Shown here: piece by piece, positions 37,306-47,065 of the stretch | Position numbering within the stretch: position 1 is the first letter of the stretch | How the letters are laid out: each line of letters starts with the position of its first letter | Made by a program: the position numbers and the translations under genes | NCBI GenBank assembly: GCA_021202275.1 | Contig: JAJQDI010000010.1 | Span: forward strand, 124,001 to 188,000 | Reading direction: 5' to 3' | From: Bacteroides sp. | GTDB lineage: Bacteria > Bacteroidota > Bacteroidia > Bacteroidales > Bacteroidaceae | DNA: 64,000 nucleotides | Notes under the pieces: model-generated | Database searches by the model: none | The model's input: the letters and a program-made list of their open reading frames with translations, nothing else | Told to the model about the DNA's origin: nothing

Positions 37306-38894
37306 ATGAAAACATTCACAAAGCCTAGAAACTCTAATTTACTTTGTACTACCCTTTCATTACTACATGTAAAATATACAAAAAAATACTCTGAAAAATA
37401 TTTCAACGAACATCCATATAAGAATAATATGTTTGGATTATCAGAAATGTTTAATCATTTCGGGGTAAAGAATATCGGTATAAAAGTAGAAAATAAAGAC
37501 AGTGATATCTATGAGTTAGAGACTCCTTTTATTGGATATATACCTGGTTATCTTATTCTTGTAGAAAAAATCACAAACTCCGAAGTTAGTTATCAGTGGA
37601 ATGGTCAGAAAATAAAAATGTTAACTCAAGATTTTATCAATATCTGGACTGGAGCTGCCCTTATAGTGGAAGCCGATAAAAATTCGATTGAACCTCATTA
37701 TAAAGAAAATAAGAAAAAAAGTTTATCTTTGATTTCCAATTTATACTTTTATTTACAGGGATTATTGTGAGTATTGCTGCAGGCATGATTCATAATCAGA
37801 TCCATCAGCACATAGGTCTTTCAGTGCTTCTATTATTAAATTTTATAGGGCTTTATACCGGGTATCTCCTAGTGCTTAAACAACAGAAAATCCAAAGCAG
37901 CCATGCAGATAAAATATGTTCTATGTTTGCACAAGGCAATTGCAATGATATTCTGGATTCTCCTGCAGCCAAATTCATGGGTATAATAGGATGGAGCGAG
38001 ATAGGACTGAGTTATTTTTTCTCTAATACAATTATTTTATTATTTTATCCGCAATTTCTTTCGTACATGGTTATTCTGAATATCTGCTCTTTACCCTATA
38101 GTTTGTGGAGTGTATGGTATCAAAAGTTCAAAGCCAAAAACTGGTGTCCGCTTTGTCTGATCGTCCAGGTCTTATTTTGGGCACAGTTTATTACGAATAT
38201 CGGATTTGGGTTTATACAAACGCCTGACATAACCATCAGTAATTTGTTATTCCTTTGCCTGATCTATAGTATGCCATTGTTATTCCTGAACTTAATACTT
38301 CCTGAACTTGCTATCGGAAGGAAGTTCGAACGTATTGCCCAGGAATTCAATAGCTTTAAGATGAAAGATAATATCTTTTTTACTCTGATGAGTGAACAAT
38401 CACGTTACGAAGTGGATAAACAAACTTCAAATATCCTCTTCGGCAATACAGCTTCAGAGAACCTACTCACTATATATACCAATCCGCACTGTGAACCATG
38501 TGCCAGAATGCATAGTAGGATTGAAAAATTACTGGAAGAAGCAGATGGTAAATTTTGTGTACAATACATCCTGTCTTCTTTCAGTGAAGAATTGGACTCA
38601 AGTTGTGAATTTTTCCTCTATATAAATAATAATATGAACCCCGAGGAGAGAAACCGGATCTATCATGAATGGTTTGAATGGGGTAAATATAAGAAAGAAG
38701 TTTTTTTTAACAAATACAATTTTACTCCTACAGAAAAGAGCACAGAATATCTACAACACAAAGCCTGGGGCGACCAGACAAAAATAACAGGTACCCCTGT
38801 CATTCTGTTCAATGGAATTGAACTTCATGATCAGTATGTTGACCATATAGAATACCTTAAATATTTTACAGATTTAGATGTCGATTCTAAATAA
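37306..38894 (+). pseudogene. C39-like/VKOR/thioredoxin fusion, one frameshift in this sequence
   Basis: Two frames (37306-37770 and 37767-38894) join into one protein of about 529 residues when one A is added to the A7 run at 37714-37720. Part 1 (about 1-130) is a C39-peptidase-like fold: Cys in NLLCTTLSLLHVKY aligns with the nucleophile, but the catalytic His position reads GYLILVEK, so it looks inactive and may only bind leader peptide. Part 2 is a VKOR membrane domain with the CSMFAQGNCNDIL cysteines and WCPLC. Part 3 is a thioredoxin/DsbA-like domain with NPHCEPC and GTPVILFNG. Together it should form disulfides in exported peptides. It lies 83 bases upstream of the Cys-rich precursor. 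Confidence 0.85.
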
Positions 38895-38977
38895 TCATTG
38901 TTAAAATGCAGGACAATGGTCATGAAGGCTGATCACCAGTCATGAAAATATCTGCATCTCATTTAAAAAAAATCATC

Positions 38978-39186
38978 ATGAACAAATTAAACAAATTAAA
39001 ATTAAAACGCTTTATTGAAATAGATGTTACTGAAATGAAAGACCTAGTTGGAGGTAGTGATACGACAAACTATCCCCGCTGTAAAAAAAGGGATGTAGAG
39101 TATCTAGTAACTGTCCTAATAATTCTTGTGTTACATGGCAAGATTGCACGGATATACCAACTTATGGTAAAGGTAGATGCTTATAA
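38978..39186 (+). CDS. Double-glycine leader precursor peptide with six-cysteine core (one A missing)
   Basis: ATG 38978 begins MNKLNKLKLKRFIEIDVTEM and the leader ends KDLVGG, with I-12, E-8, M-7, L-4 and GG at -2/-1, the pattern cut by C39 peptidases. In the raw frame the peptide turns into a Cys-poor tail to 39202. Adding one A to the A7 run at 39083-39089 gives instead a 43-residue core ending at the TAA 39184-39186, with Cys at core positions 9, 14, 20, 25, 31 and 42, Gly and basic residues, and the middle string CPNNSCVTWQDC. The decayed neighbour copy keeps the corrected frame, which supports it. Expected: cleavage and export by the C39 transporter, oxidation by the VKOR fusion. Confidence 0.75.
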
Positions 39187-39208
39187 TACAGGTTCAACCT
39201 GAGCTGAC

Positions 39209-39427
39209 ATAGACAAATTAAATAGGTTAAGACTTGAGAATTTCGTCGAAGAGTGTAATGACGAAATAAAAGAGTTAGTTGATAGCATTAACAGTATGCT
39301 TACACAGTATCCAACTTGTAAAAAGAAAGAATACAGAAGCTAGAATGATTGCAATGGAGTATCCTACTATAGCATCATCGCATGTATAAATGTATCAACT
39401 TATAGATATTACAACTGTCTGTTATAA
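39209..39427 (+). pseudogene. Second precursor peptide copy, decayed
   Basis: One frame from ATA 39209 to TAA 39427, broken by a TAG at 39341-39343. Its translation (xDKLNRLRLENFVE..., DEIKELV, then YPTCKKKEYRS, stop, NDCNGVSYYSIIACINVSTY, ending NCLL) aligns with the first peptide along its whole length: KLN-RLRL against KLNKLKL, F-E, E-K-LV, YP-CKKK, later Cys positions, TY and a final C-L. The GG cleavage site is replaced by DS and the start is ATA instead of ATG. It is a tandem duplicate that has lost function, or a divergent peptide. Confidence 0.65.
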
Positions 39428-39580
39428 AAGATGGTAGATTAAATACGGTCGTGATAAATGGCAAAAAGTTTATACAGAACATTCATGCTGAGTTATTACG
39501 ACTGTATCTGATCTATATACTACCGTAAACCTTAGAATATCATATCAATAAATAAAAGATAAAACACACGTTCTTTAATT

Positions 39581-41788
39581 ATGTATAAAATCTTTCCTTC
39601 TTTCAAACAATTAGATTCCATGGATTGTGGCCCTACATGTTTGCGAATGATCGCTAAACATTACGGTCGTAATTATAGTTTGCAATACTTACGTGAAAAC
39701 AGCTTCATAACAAAAGAAGGAGTTTCCATGCTGGGCATTAGTGAGGCAGCCGAATCTATAGGCATGCGCAGCAGTGGAGTAAAAATCACTTTTGATCAAT
39801 TGGTTTCCGAAAAACCACTTCCTTGCATACTGCATTGGGATCAAAGTCATTTTGTGGTATGTTATAGTATAAAGGAGAAGAAAGATGACTATGAAATTAA
39901 AATAGCTGATCCTGCAGGTGGAAAATACACAGTGAATAAAAGTCTTTTGTTGGATCACTGGGTCAGTACAAAATTGAATGGTAAAGATATAGGCGCTGCT
40001 CTGTTAATAGATCCCAGTCCGGAATTTTATACTCACAATGACACTGAGGAGAAGCAACAGCAAGGCATTGCTTATTTCATGAATTATCTGCTACCTTACA
40101 GTTCGCAAATTCTGCAACTGGTTGCCGGATTATTGTTAGGAACTTTATTATCGCTGATCTTGCCATTTCTGACACAAGCAGTAGTTGACCAGGGGATTGG
40201 TAATAGCAATCTAAGCCTCGTGACCCTGATATTGATCGCTCAGGTGGTTCTGTTTCTCGCTCAGATGAGTGTCGAGTTTATCCGCAATTGGATAGTCCTG
40301 CATGTTAACAGTCGGATCAGTATCTCTCTTATCTCTGATTTTCTGTCCAAATTGATGAAATTACCTCTTCAATTCTTTGATACAAAAAACGTAGGGGATA
40401 TCATGCAACGCATAGAAGATAATAACAGGATCAAATCTTTTTTAACAGGATCCACACTAACCACCCTGTTTTCATTTATCAACTTTATTATTTTTGCCAT
40501 TATCTTAGCATATTACAATATTCTGATCTTAGGGGTATTTATACTGGGTAATACTTTATACATTCTGTGGATAACCGGATTTATGCGTTATCGACGTAAA
40601 TTAGATATGGCCCGTTTTTCTCATTCTTCTTCCGTTCAGAGCAATCTGGTACAAATGATAACTGGAATGCAGGAAATCAAACTTAATAACTGCGAAAAAC
40701 AGCAACGCTGGAAATGGGAAAGGATTCAGGTAAATCTGTTCAAGACCAGTATCAAAGAACTTGCTCTGGGACAGTATCAACAAATGGGCAGTATATTCTT
40801 CAGCCAGAATACGTCTTTATTTATTTCATTCATCGCTGCCCGCGCTGTCATACAAGGAGACATGACATTGGGGATGATGATGGCTGTTAGCTATATTGTC
40901 AGTCAATTATCTGTACCTCTCAGCCAGTTTATAGAGTTTATTCAAGCTGCCCAAGATACAAAAATAAGTCTCGAACGCATCAAGGAGATCCACAACAGAC
41001 CGGACGAGGAACAATATATAAAATACCAGAAGAATGAACTACCTGTCGATCGGAGTATACATATAGAAGATGTGTATTTCAGCTATGCTGGTGCAAACAG
41101 AGATTTTGTCCTGAATGGTATAAACCTGACTATACCAGAAAATAAAGTAACAGCGATTGTGGGTGCCAGTGGAAGTGGTAAAACGACATTAATAAAACTT
41201 CTTCTTGCTTTTTATCCGATCCATCAAGGAAATATAAAGATAGCTGATACTCTTATCAGTGAAATCAATCCACATCTGTGGCGACAAAAAGCCGGAGTAG
41301 TGATGCAAGACGGATTTATCTTTTCGGACACTATTGCCAATAACATTGCCATTGGAGAAGAGGAGATAGATAAACATCGCCTGCGTCGTGCCGTAGAGAT
41401 AGCCAATATAAAAGAATTTATAGAGTCTCTGCCACTCAAATACAATACAAAAATAGGAATGGAAGGCAGTGGAGTAAGCCAGGGACAGCGTCAACGACTA
41501 TTGATTGCCCGGGCTGTATATAAAAATCCTGAATTTCTGTTTTTTGATGAAGCAACAAATGCACTGGATGCCAACAATGAAAAGATCATATTGGATAATA
41601 TGAACCAATTCTACAAAGGAAAAACTGTGATTATTGTAGCACATCGATTAAGTATAGTTCAGAATGCAGACAATATTGTGGTTATGGACAAAGGAAAGAT
41701 CATAGAACAAGGAATGCATAAAGAGTTGACCGACAAAAAAGGTGCTTATTATACCTTAGTTAAAAACCAGTTGGAGTTGGGAATGTAA
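39581..41788 (+). CDS. C39-peptidase ABC exporter of double-glycine peptides
   Basis: A 735-residue PCAT. Residues 1-130 are an active-looking C39 peptidase: Q10, C16 in DCGPTC, H90 in QSHFVVCY and D110 in ADPAGG. Residues about 165-440 are the six-helix exporter core. The nucleotide-binding domain has Walker A GASGSGKTT (about 527-535), the signature VSQGQRQR (about 630; Gln-Gly variant of LSGGQ) and Walker B FLFFDEAT, with H-loop IVAHRLS. It should cleave the precursor leader after GG and export the core. Its stop overlaps the HlyD start by one base (TAATG), so the two are coupled. Confidence 0.95.
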   Translation: MYKIFPSFKQLDSMDCGPTCLRMIAKHYGRNYSLQYLRENSFITKEGVSMLGISEAAESIGMRSSGVKITFDQLVSEKPLPCILHWDQSHFVVCYSIKEKKDDYEIKIADPAGGKYTVNKSLLLDHWVSTKLNGKDIGAALLIDPSPEFYTHNDTEEKQQQGIAYFMNYLLPYSSQILQLVAGLLLGTLLSLILPFLTQAVVDQGIGNSNLSLVTLILIAQVVLFLAQMSVEFIRNWIVLHVNSRISISLISDFLSKLMKLPLQFFDTKNVGDIMQRIEDNNRIKSFLTGSTLTTLFSFINFIIFAIILAYYNILILGVFILGNTLYILWITGFMRYRRKLDMARFSHSSSVQSNLVQMITGMQEIKLNNCEKQQRWKWERIQVNLFKTSIKELALGQYQQMGSIFFSQNTSLFISFIAARAVIQGDMTLGMMMAVSYIVSQLSVPLSQFIEFIQAAQDTKISLERIKEIHNRPDEEQYIKYQKNELPVDRSIHIEDVYFSYAGANRDFVLNGINLTIPENKVTAIVGASGSGKTTLIKLLLAFYPIHQGNIKIADTLISEINPHLWRQKAGVVMQDGFIFSDTIANNIAIGEEEIDKHRLRRAVEIANIKEFIESLPLKYNTKIGMEGSGVSQGQRQRLLIARAVYKNPEFLFFDEATNALDANNEKIILDNMNQFYKGKTVIIVAHRLSIVQNADNIVVMDKGKIIEQGMHKELTDKKGAYYTLVKNQLELGM

Positions 41789-43146
41789 TGGAGGAAAAGC
41801 AAAAAACACATGCGGAGACTGAACATCAACTCTCTGCTTTGCCGGAGTCAGATATAGAATTGAAAAGTGAAGAATTTCAGGAAATACTGGGAAGTGTCCC
41901 TCCCTGGATTCTTCGGAAAGGAATTACTCTGGTCGGAGTAATCACTCTTTTTATATTCGCCGGAAGCGCTGTCTTCAAATATCCGGACATACTATCTACT
42001 TCCATGACGCTAACGGGTGCGTCTCCAGCCACAACATTAATAGCCCGTGTTTCTGGTAAAATAGATATCCTCTACGTCTTAGATCAGCAGGAGATCAAAG
42101 CAGGTACTTATCTGGCTATTCTGGAAAATACTGCCTGCGCAAAGGATATACAGTTTTTGAAAGAATATGTAGAACAACTCAACTACGATACCGACTCCCT
42201 CACGCCACTGCTACCCAGAAAATTGAAATTGGGTTCTCTACATCATTCCTATTCCGTTTTTTATGGCACACTTTTCGAATTTAATGAATTCAAACGACTG
42301 AAATATTACAAAAGAAAAATTGATTATATGGAAAAGAAGATCTCACAATATCATCATTCCTACCATAATATACTCAGGCAGAAAAAGATTATCGACGAGC
42401 AGTTCCGCCTTTGTCAGAACCAATATAACAGAGATTCCATCCTCTACCAAAGAGGAATGATATCTGCTGAAGAGAGTGAACAAGCCAGAAATCAATACCT
42501 ACAGAGCAATCTCTCAATGGAAAACATCCGTTATTCTATCCAAGACATAGAACTCCAGATGACTCAACTGGAAGAGAATCTACTGGAAGCAGAATATGAA
42601 TACATGGATAAAAAGAACACATTCACTATGCAATTGAGGCACTACACCTCCCAGCTTCTGGCAGAAATTCAAGAATGGGAAATGAATTATGCTTTAGTAG
42701 CGCCCACAAATGGTAAAGTAACTTTTACCAACTATTGGGTAGAGAACCAGAATGTGATTGCCGGAGAAACCGTATTCACGATCGTACCACACGATAATGA
42801 AAGGATCATAGGGAAAGCACAGATGCCCCTGACACGTTCCGGTAAAGTAAGACCAGGACAAAAAGTGAATATACGATTCATGAATTTTCCGGATAGTGAA
42901 TACGGAGTGGTCAAAGGAATAGTAGAGAATATCTCTATGGTACCGGTAAAAAATACTGTAGGAGAAGATCATTATACAGTAGAAATCGCCTTACCTAACG
43001 GATTGCTAACTTCTTACAATCGAGAATTACCTTACCAGCCTGAAGCACAAGCACAAGCAGATATCATAACAGATGATCTTTCTTTGTTGCAACGTTTTAT
43101 AATGCCTTTGAAAAAAATAATAACAGAAAGCATATCCTATGAATAA
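41788..43146 (+). CDS. HlyD-family membrane fusion protein of the peptide exporter
   Basis: A 452-residue adaptor with a cytoplasmic N-terminus of about 47 residues, one membrane helix near 48-70 (GITLVGVITLFIFAGSAVF), a lipoyl half (VSGKIDILYVLDQQEIKAGTYLAILEN), a long coiled coil at about 150-290, the second lipoyl half (LVAPTNGKVTF) and a beta-barrel domain (RSGKVRPGQKVNIRFMNFP in part). It links the C39 ABC transporter to an outer-membrane channel, which is not in this cluster; a TolC-like gene lies 4 kb further on but in a different locus. Confidence 0.92.
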   Translation: MEEKQKTHAETEHQLSALPESDIELKSEEFQEILGSVPPWILRKGITLVGVITLFIFAGSAVFKYPDILSTSMTLTGASPATTLIARVSGKIDILYVLDQQEIKAGTYLAILENTACAKDIQFLKEYVEQLNYDTDSLTPLLPRKLKLGSLHHSYSVFYGTLFEFNEFKRLKYYKRKIDYMEKKISQYHHSYHNILRQKKIIDEQFRLCQNQYNRDSILYQRGMISAEESEQARNQYLQSNLSMENIRYSIQDIELQMTQLEENLLEAEYEYMDKKNTFTMQLRHYTSQLLAEIQEWEMNYALVAPTNGKVTFTNYWVENQNVIAGETVFTIVPHDNERIIGKAQMPLTRSGKVRPGQKVNIRFMNFPDSEYGVVKGIVENISMVPVKNTVGEDHYTVEIALPNGLLTSYNRELPYQPEAQAQADIITDDLSLLQRFIMPLKKIITESISYE

Positions 43147-43148
43147 TT

Positions 43149-43843
43149 ATGAATAATAAAGATATTCTGCAAAGAGTGGTTCGTTACCTGATATTGAACG
43201 CTAGTTTTACAAACCAGATAGGTTTACTAAGAGGCAAAATGGGGATAGCCATTTTCTTCTACGAATATTCGGCCTATACAAAAATGAAATTTTATGCCGA
43301 TTTCGCATGGGAACTCATCGAAGAAATATATGAAAAGCTACAAAACAACTTACCACTCAATCTCCGGGATGGACTACCAGGAATTTGCTGGGGAATAGAA
43401 TATCTCCTGCAAAATAAGTTTATTAATGCTGATGAAGATATTCTGGAAGAACTGGATGCGGCTATAGTGGAAAGAGATATAAGGCGTGTTGTCGACCCTT
43501 CTTTAGAAACTGGGCTTAATGGACTGGCTCATTATGTATTGGCGAGATGTAGAAATAAAAAAACGTGCTCGCCCTCACCGAAAACTATATGACCGAACTT
43601 ATCCATAGTATGCAACTGAATGGTGGAGATAAAGCATTAACGGCTCATTTAACGGCACTAAGCCAAGATAGAGAATTTCACTATAGTTTTGATCTTTTAG
43701 AAAAAATATCTTCAGAGAATGATCCTACAACGGCACAGTTCTTACAAAATAGAATTGGCATACTAAATAATGGATTAACAGGGATTGCGATCAGATTGTT
43801 AAAAGAGATCTGTACAGAGAAAACAAAAACAGGTATTCATTGA
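43149..43843 (+). pseudogene. Short LanC-like protein, one frameshift in this sequence
   Basis: Two frames (43149-43592 and 43565-43843) join when one A is added to the A7 run at 43557-43563, giving about 231 residues. The toroid motifs of LanC-like proteins are visible: RGKMGIAIFFYEYSAYT, RDGLPGICWGIEYLL, GLNGLAHYVLAR and NNGLTGIAIRLL. The protein is about half the usual LanC length and shows none of the zinc-ligand motifs (the W-C and C-H-G pairs), so cyclase activity is doubtful. It starts two bases after the HlyD stop. Its role in this cluster is unclear; no LanB or LanM dehydratase is present. Confidence 0.75.
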
Positions 43844-43921
43844 TGGAGAGAAGCATCGCCTAGGATACCTTCTCTGATGCGGTCACACTACAAGTAAATA
43901 CAGACAACTAATTAAACGACA

Positions 43922-45153
43922 ATGAGACAAAAGATCCATATCATTAACAAGACTGTCGATGCTTCAGAGTATGGCATCGGGACTTATCTGGAACAATTGA
44001 TATCCTGTTTAAAGAAAACAGATACAGACTTTGATATGATCCATTTACACACAGAGAACAGCGAGGTAAGTATCATGGATAAAAACGGGTATAAGCAAAT
44101 TTTTATTCCTTCGGTGAAAGTGGCTATTACACCTAAAAACCAGAAATTCTATCTCAAAAATGTAGTTTATCTCCTGAAGATATTATTACCTATGGATAAA
44201 GAGGTGCAACACGTTTTTCATCTCAATTACATGGGTGAACCGGAACCGATATTTTATCTGAAGAAAATATTTGACTGTAAAATAGTACTTGTTCTACATT
44301 ATACAGACTGGAGTTTTATGTTATCAGGTAACGAGAAGAAACTTCATTCCATCATGAAGAACGGAGGGAGCACCATTGAGGAAAAATATATCTATCAAAA
44401 TGTACAAAACGATCTGGAAATGATAAATACATGTGATAAACTGATATGTGTGGCCCGACATTCCCTAGGACCGCTAATGAAATACCTCCACATAGATGCA
44501 AACAAATATAATGTCATACACAATGCATTGGCAGACTCTTATAAGCCAATGAGTGTCCAGCAAAAAGAACGCTTTAGAAAAAAGTATGGAATGAATCTGG
44601 AAGATCAAATCCTCCTTTTTGCAGGAAGGCTGGAGCAGGTCAAAGGTGTGTCTTTTCTCATAGAGGCTTTTATAAAAGTAGCACAGAACTACCCCCATCT
44701 TTACCTGATTATTGCGGGTAACGGAAACTTAGAGAACTGGATCAGCCAATCTAAAAAGAATTTAAAAAGAATAATCTTCACAGGCAGACTGGAGAAAAAA
44801 GAATTATATGATCTATACAAGATTGCGGATATCGGTGTTGTCTGTTCCCTTCACGAAGAATTTGGTTATGTGGCCATCGAAATGATGATGCACGCACTTC
44901 CCCTCATTGCATCAGATACAGGAGGATTATCGGAAATTGTCACAGACACCATCACAGGATTAAAAGTCTCTGTAAGGACAAAAGGCAACAAACGTATTAT
45001 AGAGATTCCTGAATTGGTCGACAAAATCCATTTTCTCCTCGGAAACCCCGATCTGGCAAAAAAATAGGCAAAGAAGGAAGAAAGAGATTTCTGGAAACCT
45101 ATGAAATATCAAAGTTTTCTTCTAAAATGATCAGAATGTATACAAAATTGTAA
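43922..45153 (+). CDS. GT4-family glycosyltransferase (C-terminus shifted by one base)
   Basis: The raw frame gives 381 residues and stops at 45067 after ...NPDLAKK. Adding one A to the A7 run at 45058-45064 continues it in a plausible C-terminal helix (IGKEGRKRFLETYEISKFSS) to TAA 45151-45153, as expected for the family. GT-B features are clear: an N-terminal domain with YGIGTYLEQLISCL, then LLFAGRLEQVKGVSFLIEAF, LIIAGNGNLENWI and the donor-binding HEEFGYVAIEMMMHALPLIASDTGG. No signal peptide. In this context it may glycosylate the exported peptide, or it may belong to surface-polysaccharide synthesis. Confidence 0.85.
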
Positions 45154-45301
45154 ACTGATGTATACATCCCTAATATGTCTGAAAACTTATCTTATCATAA
45201 TCATAAGAATACAAATATGAAAAATAAAAAATGAATACCCCCCAGAAAATCCGGATTAATATACGTGGAAATAAAATTTTATTAATATCAATAGTTCATA
45301 T

Positions 45302-46031
45302 ATGGAAAAGATACCTCAAATTATACATCAGATCTGGTCTGATATAGACAGTCCCCTTCCCCCCTTATTTCAAAGCTTTAGGAGAAAGCTGGAAAGAACA
45401 CTACCCCGATTGGGAATACAAATTATGGGACGAAGACAGTATTAATGAATTTGTATTTCAATATTATCCCCAGTACTGGGATATCTATAAAAGATTTCCA
45501 TATAATATACAAAGATGGGATGCTGTCCGCTACCTTATCTTAGACAAAATGGGAGGTATGTATGTAGATTGTGACTATGAATCTATAGAGCCTATTGAGG
45601 CTTTGCTTCGGGGAAAGGAGTGTTGTTTTGCGTTAGAACCTTTCTCTCACTGCGATATCCGTATCTGGGGAGATGATGTAAAACAGGTTATCACAAATGC
45701 ATTGATGCTCACTATTCCAAGGCATCCTTTCATTCAGAAAATTATAAAGAATCTTTTTTCAGAAGAAAAATTAGCATATGCATCAAAATATACTAAATTT
45801 GAATGTGTCCTAAAAACGACCGGCCCGGGTGCAGTTATCGAAACCTATGGGAATTCTACTACAGCGGAAAAGAACAGTGTATATCTTATACCTGCAAAAT
45901 ATGTTTCACCCTTTGATTTCGGGCAAGCACATCGTTTCAGAACAGGAGAAATGGACGAAGAGTTAGAAAACTGTCTGGAAGAAGCTTATGCGGTACACTA
46001 TTTTTTCAGTGACTGGAGAAAAAAACGATAA
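45302..46031 (+). pseudogene. GT32-like glycosyltransferase (DXD), one frameshift
   Basis: ATG 45302 opens with MEKIPQIIHQIWSDIDSPLP, the typical start of GT32 enzymes, then shifts at the C6 run 45359-45364; with five C the frame continues as YFKALGESWKEHYPDWEYKLW and on into the intact part (WDAVRYLILDKMGGMYVDCD, with DCD as the DXD metal site). About 242 residues in all. The usual donors are nucleotide sugars. It is the last gene of the cluster; 230 bases without a gene follow, with a perfect 9-bp inverted repeat ATGAAAAAT / ATTTTTCAT at 46199-46224. Confidence 0.8.
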
Positions 46032-46264
46032 TTAATCAGTCGCTATATACAATTAGTAAAAAAAAGGATACCTGTAACTATTCAGAAGTTATCTTCTTTA
46101 CATAAGAATCGGCAAAAACATGGATACAATACTCTACTCTATTTTCTAAAACAAATGGAGTACATAAAATGAGAAGCTGAGGATTAAAAAGAATTATTAT
46201 GAAAAATCTGATATTATTTTTCATAAAAAACGACTTTTGTGTCTTCACTCAAAAATAGAATTTT

Positions 46265-46640
46265 ATGAATATTCAGGATTGTATCTGGTTTGCCAATGAA
46301 AATCCGATCTGTTACCTGACTACTGTAGAACGGGACTAGCCGCGTGTGCGCGCATTAGAATTCTGGTGTGCCGATGAGACTGGATTTTATTTCCAAACAG
46401 CAACTATGAAGGAAATACGCTTCCAATTGGAAAATAATCCCAAAACAGAAGCGGCTTTTTAAAAACATGAAGGCATGATAGGTACCATGATGCGGGTGGC
46501 TGGAAAAGTGGAATTTATCGAAGATCCGGTGCTCAAAAAAAGAGTGGTCAAAGATTGTTCTTTCTTGGAACCATTTAAGGAAAAAGTGGTTATCTTTCGT
46601 ATTGCACATAGAGAGGCCTGTTTCTGGACCATGCAAAAAC
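46265..46640 (+). pseudogene. Pyridoxamine 5'-phosphate oxidase-like protein, broken
   Basis: From ATG 46265 a single frame reads as a PPOX/general stress-type flavoprotein: NPICYLTTVERD, PRVRALEFWCADETGFYFQT, HEGMIGTMMRVAGKVEFIED and VVIFRIAHREACFWTM. It contains two in-frame stops (TAG at the codon after RD, TAA after EAAF) and loses its last residues near 46640, where homology switches to a gene on the other strand. Clearly non-functional. Confidence 0.8.
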
Positions 46641-46847
46641 CACATTTACCCCGTCCAACGCTTCGTAAAGCGTCTCATTCCGGGCCAGGTCGATGGGAAA
46701 TAAAGCGAAATTCTCCCGGTGGCGGAGGCTCTCCGGAACGTTTTTGTGATGGATCAGCAGATGCAGCTGTACTTCCATTTCTTTCAGATGCTGTGCCAGT
46801 AACCCTCCCAGGTTGCAAGCCGCACCTGTTATGGCTATTCTCTTCAT
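46640..46847 (-). pseudogene. N-terminal fragment of an NAD(P)-binding NmrA/epimerase-like protein
   Basis: ATG 46847 begins MKRIAITGAACNLGGLLAQH, a Rossmann nucleotide-binding start (GxxGxxG), followed by LIHHKNVPESL, FPIDLARNETLYEALDGV, the usual run to strand 4. After about 70 residues the family sequence ends at the junction with the PPOX remnant. About 200 residues of the protein are missing. Confidence 0.75.
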
Positions 46848-47065
46848 GAAGGTCTCTTTTTATGGGAAGGTTTTTCTTAGCCTATATAAAGAGGTAAAAA
46901 TAGACATTCCGCTCCACTCTTCCAAATAGTCTCTTTATCGTATGGTCCGGAGATAGTGCGGATGGCTTTTTTCATAATATTGTATAACCGGAGCGGATCT
47001 ACTTACCAGATGAACAATCATAGTACCCCTTGTGTTAGAAAGTTTGCAAAATAACGTGTTGTCGT

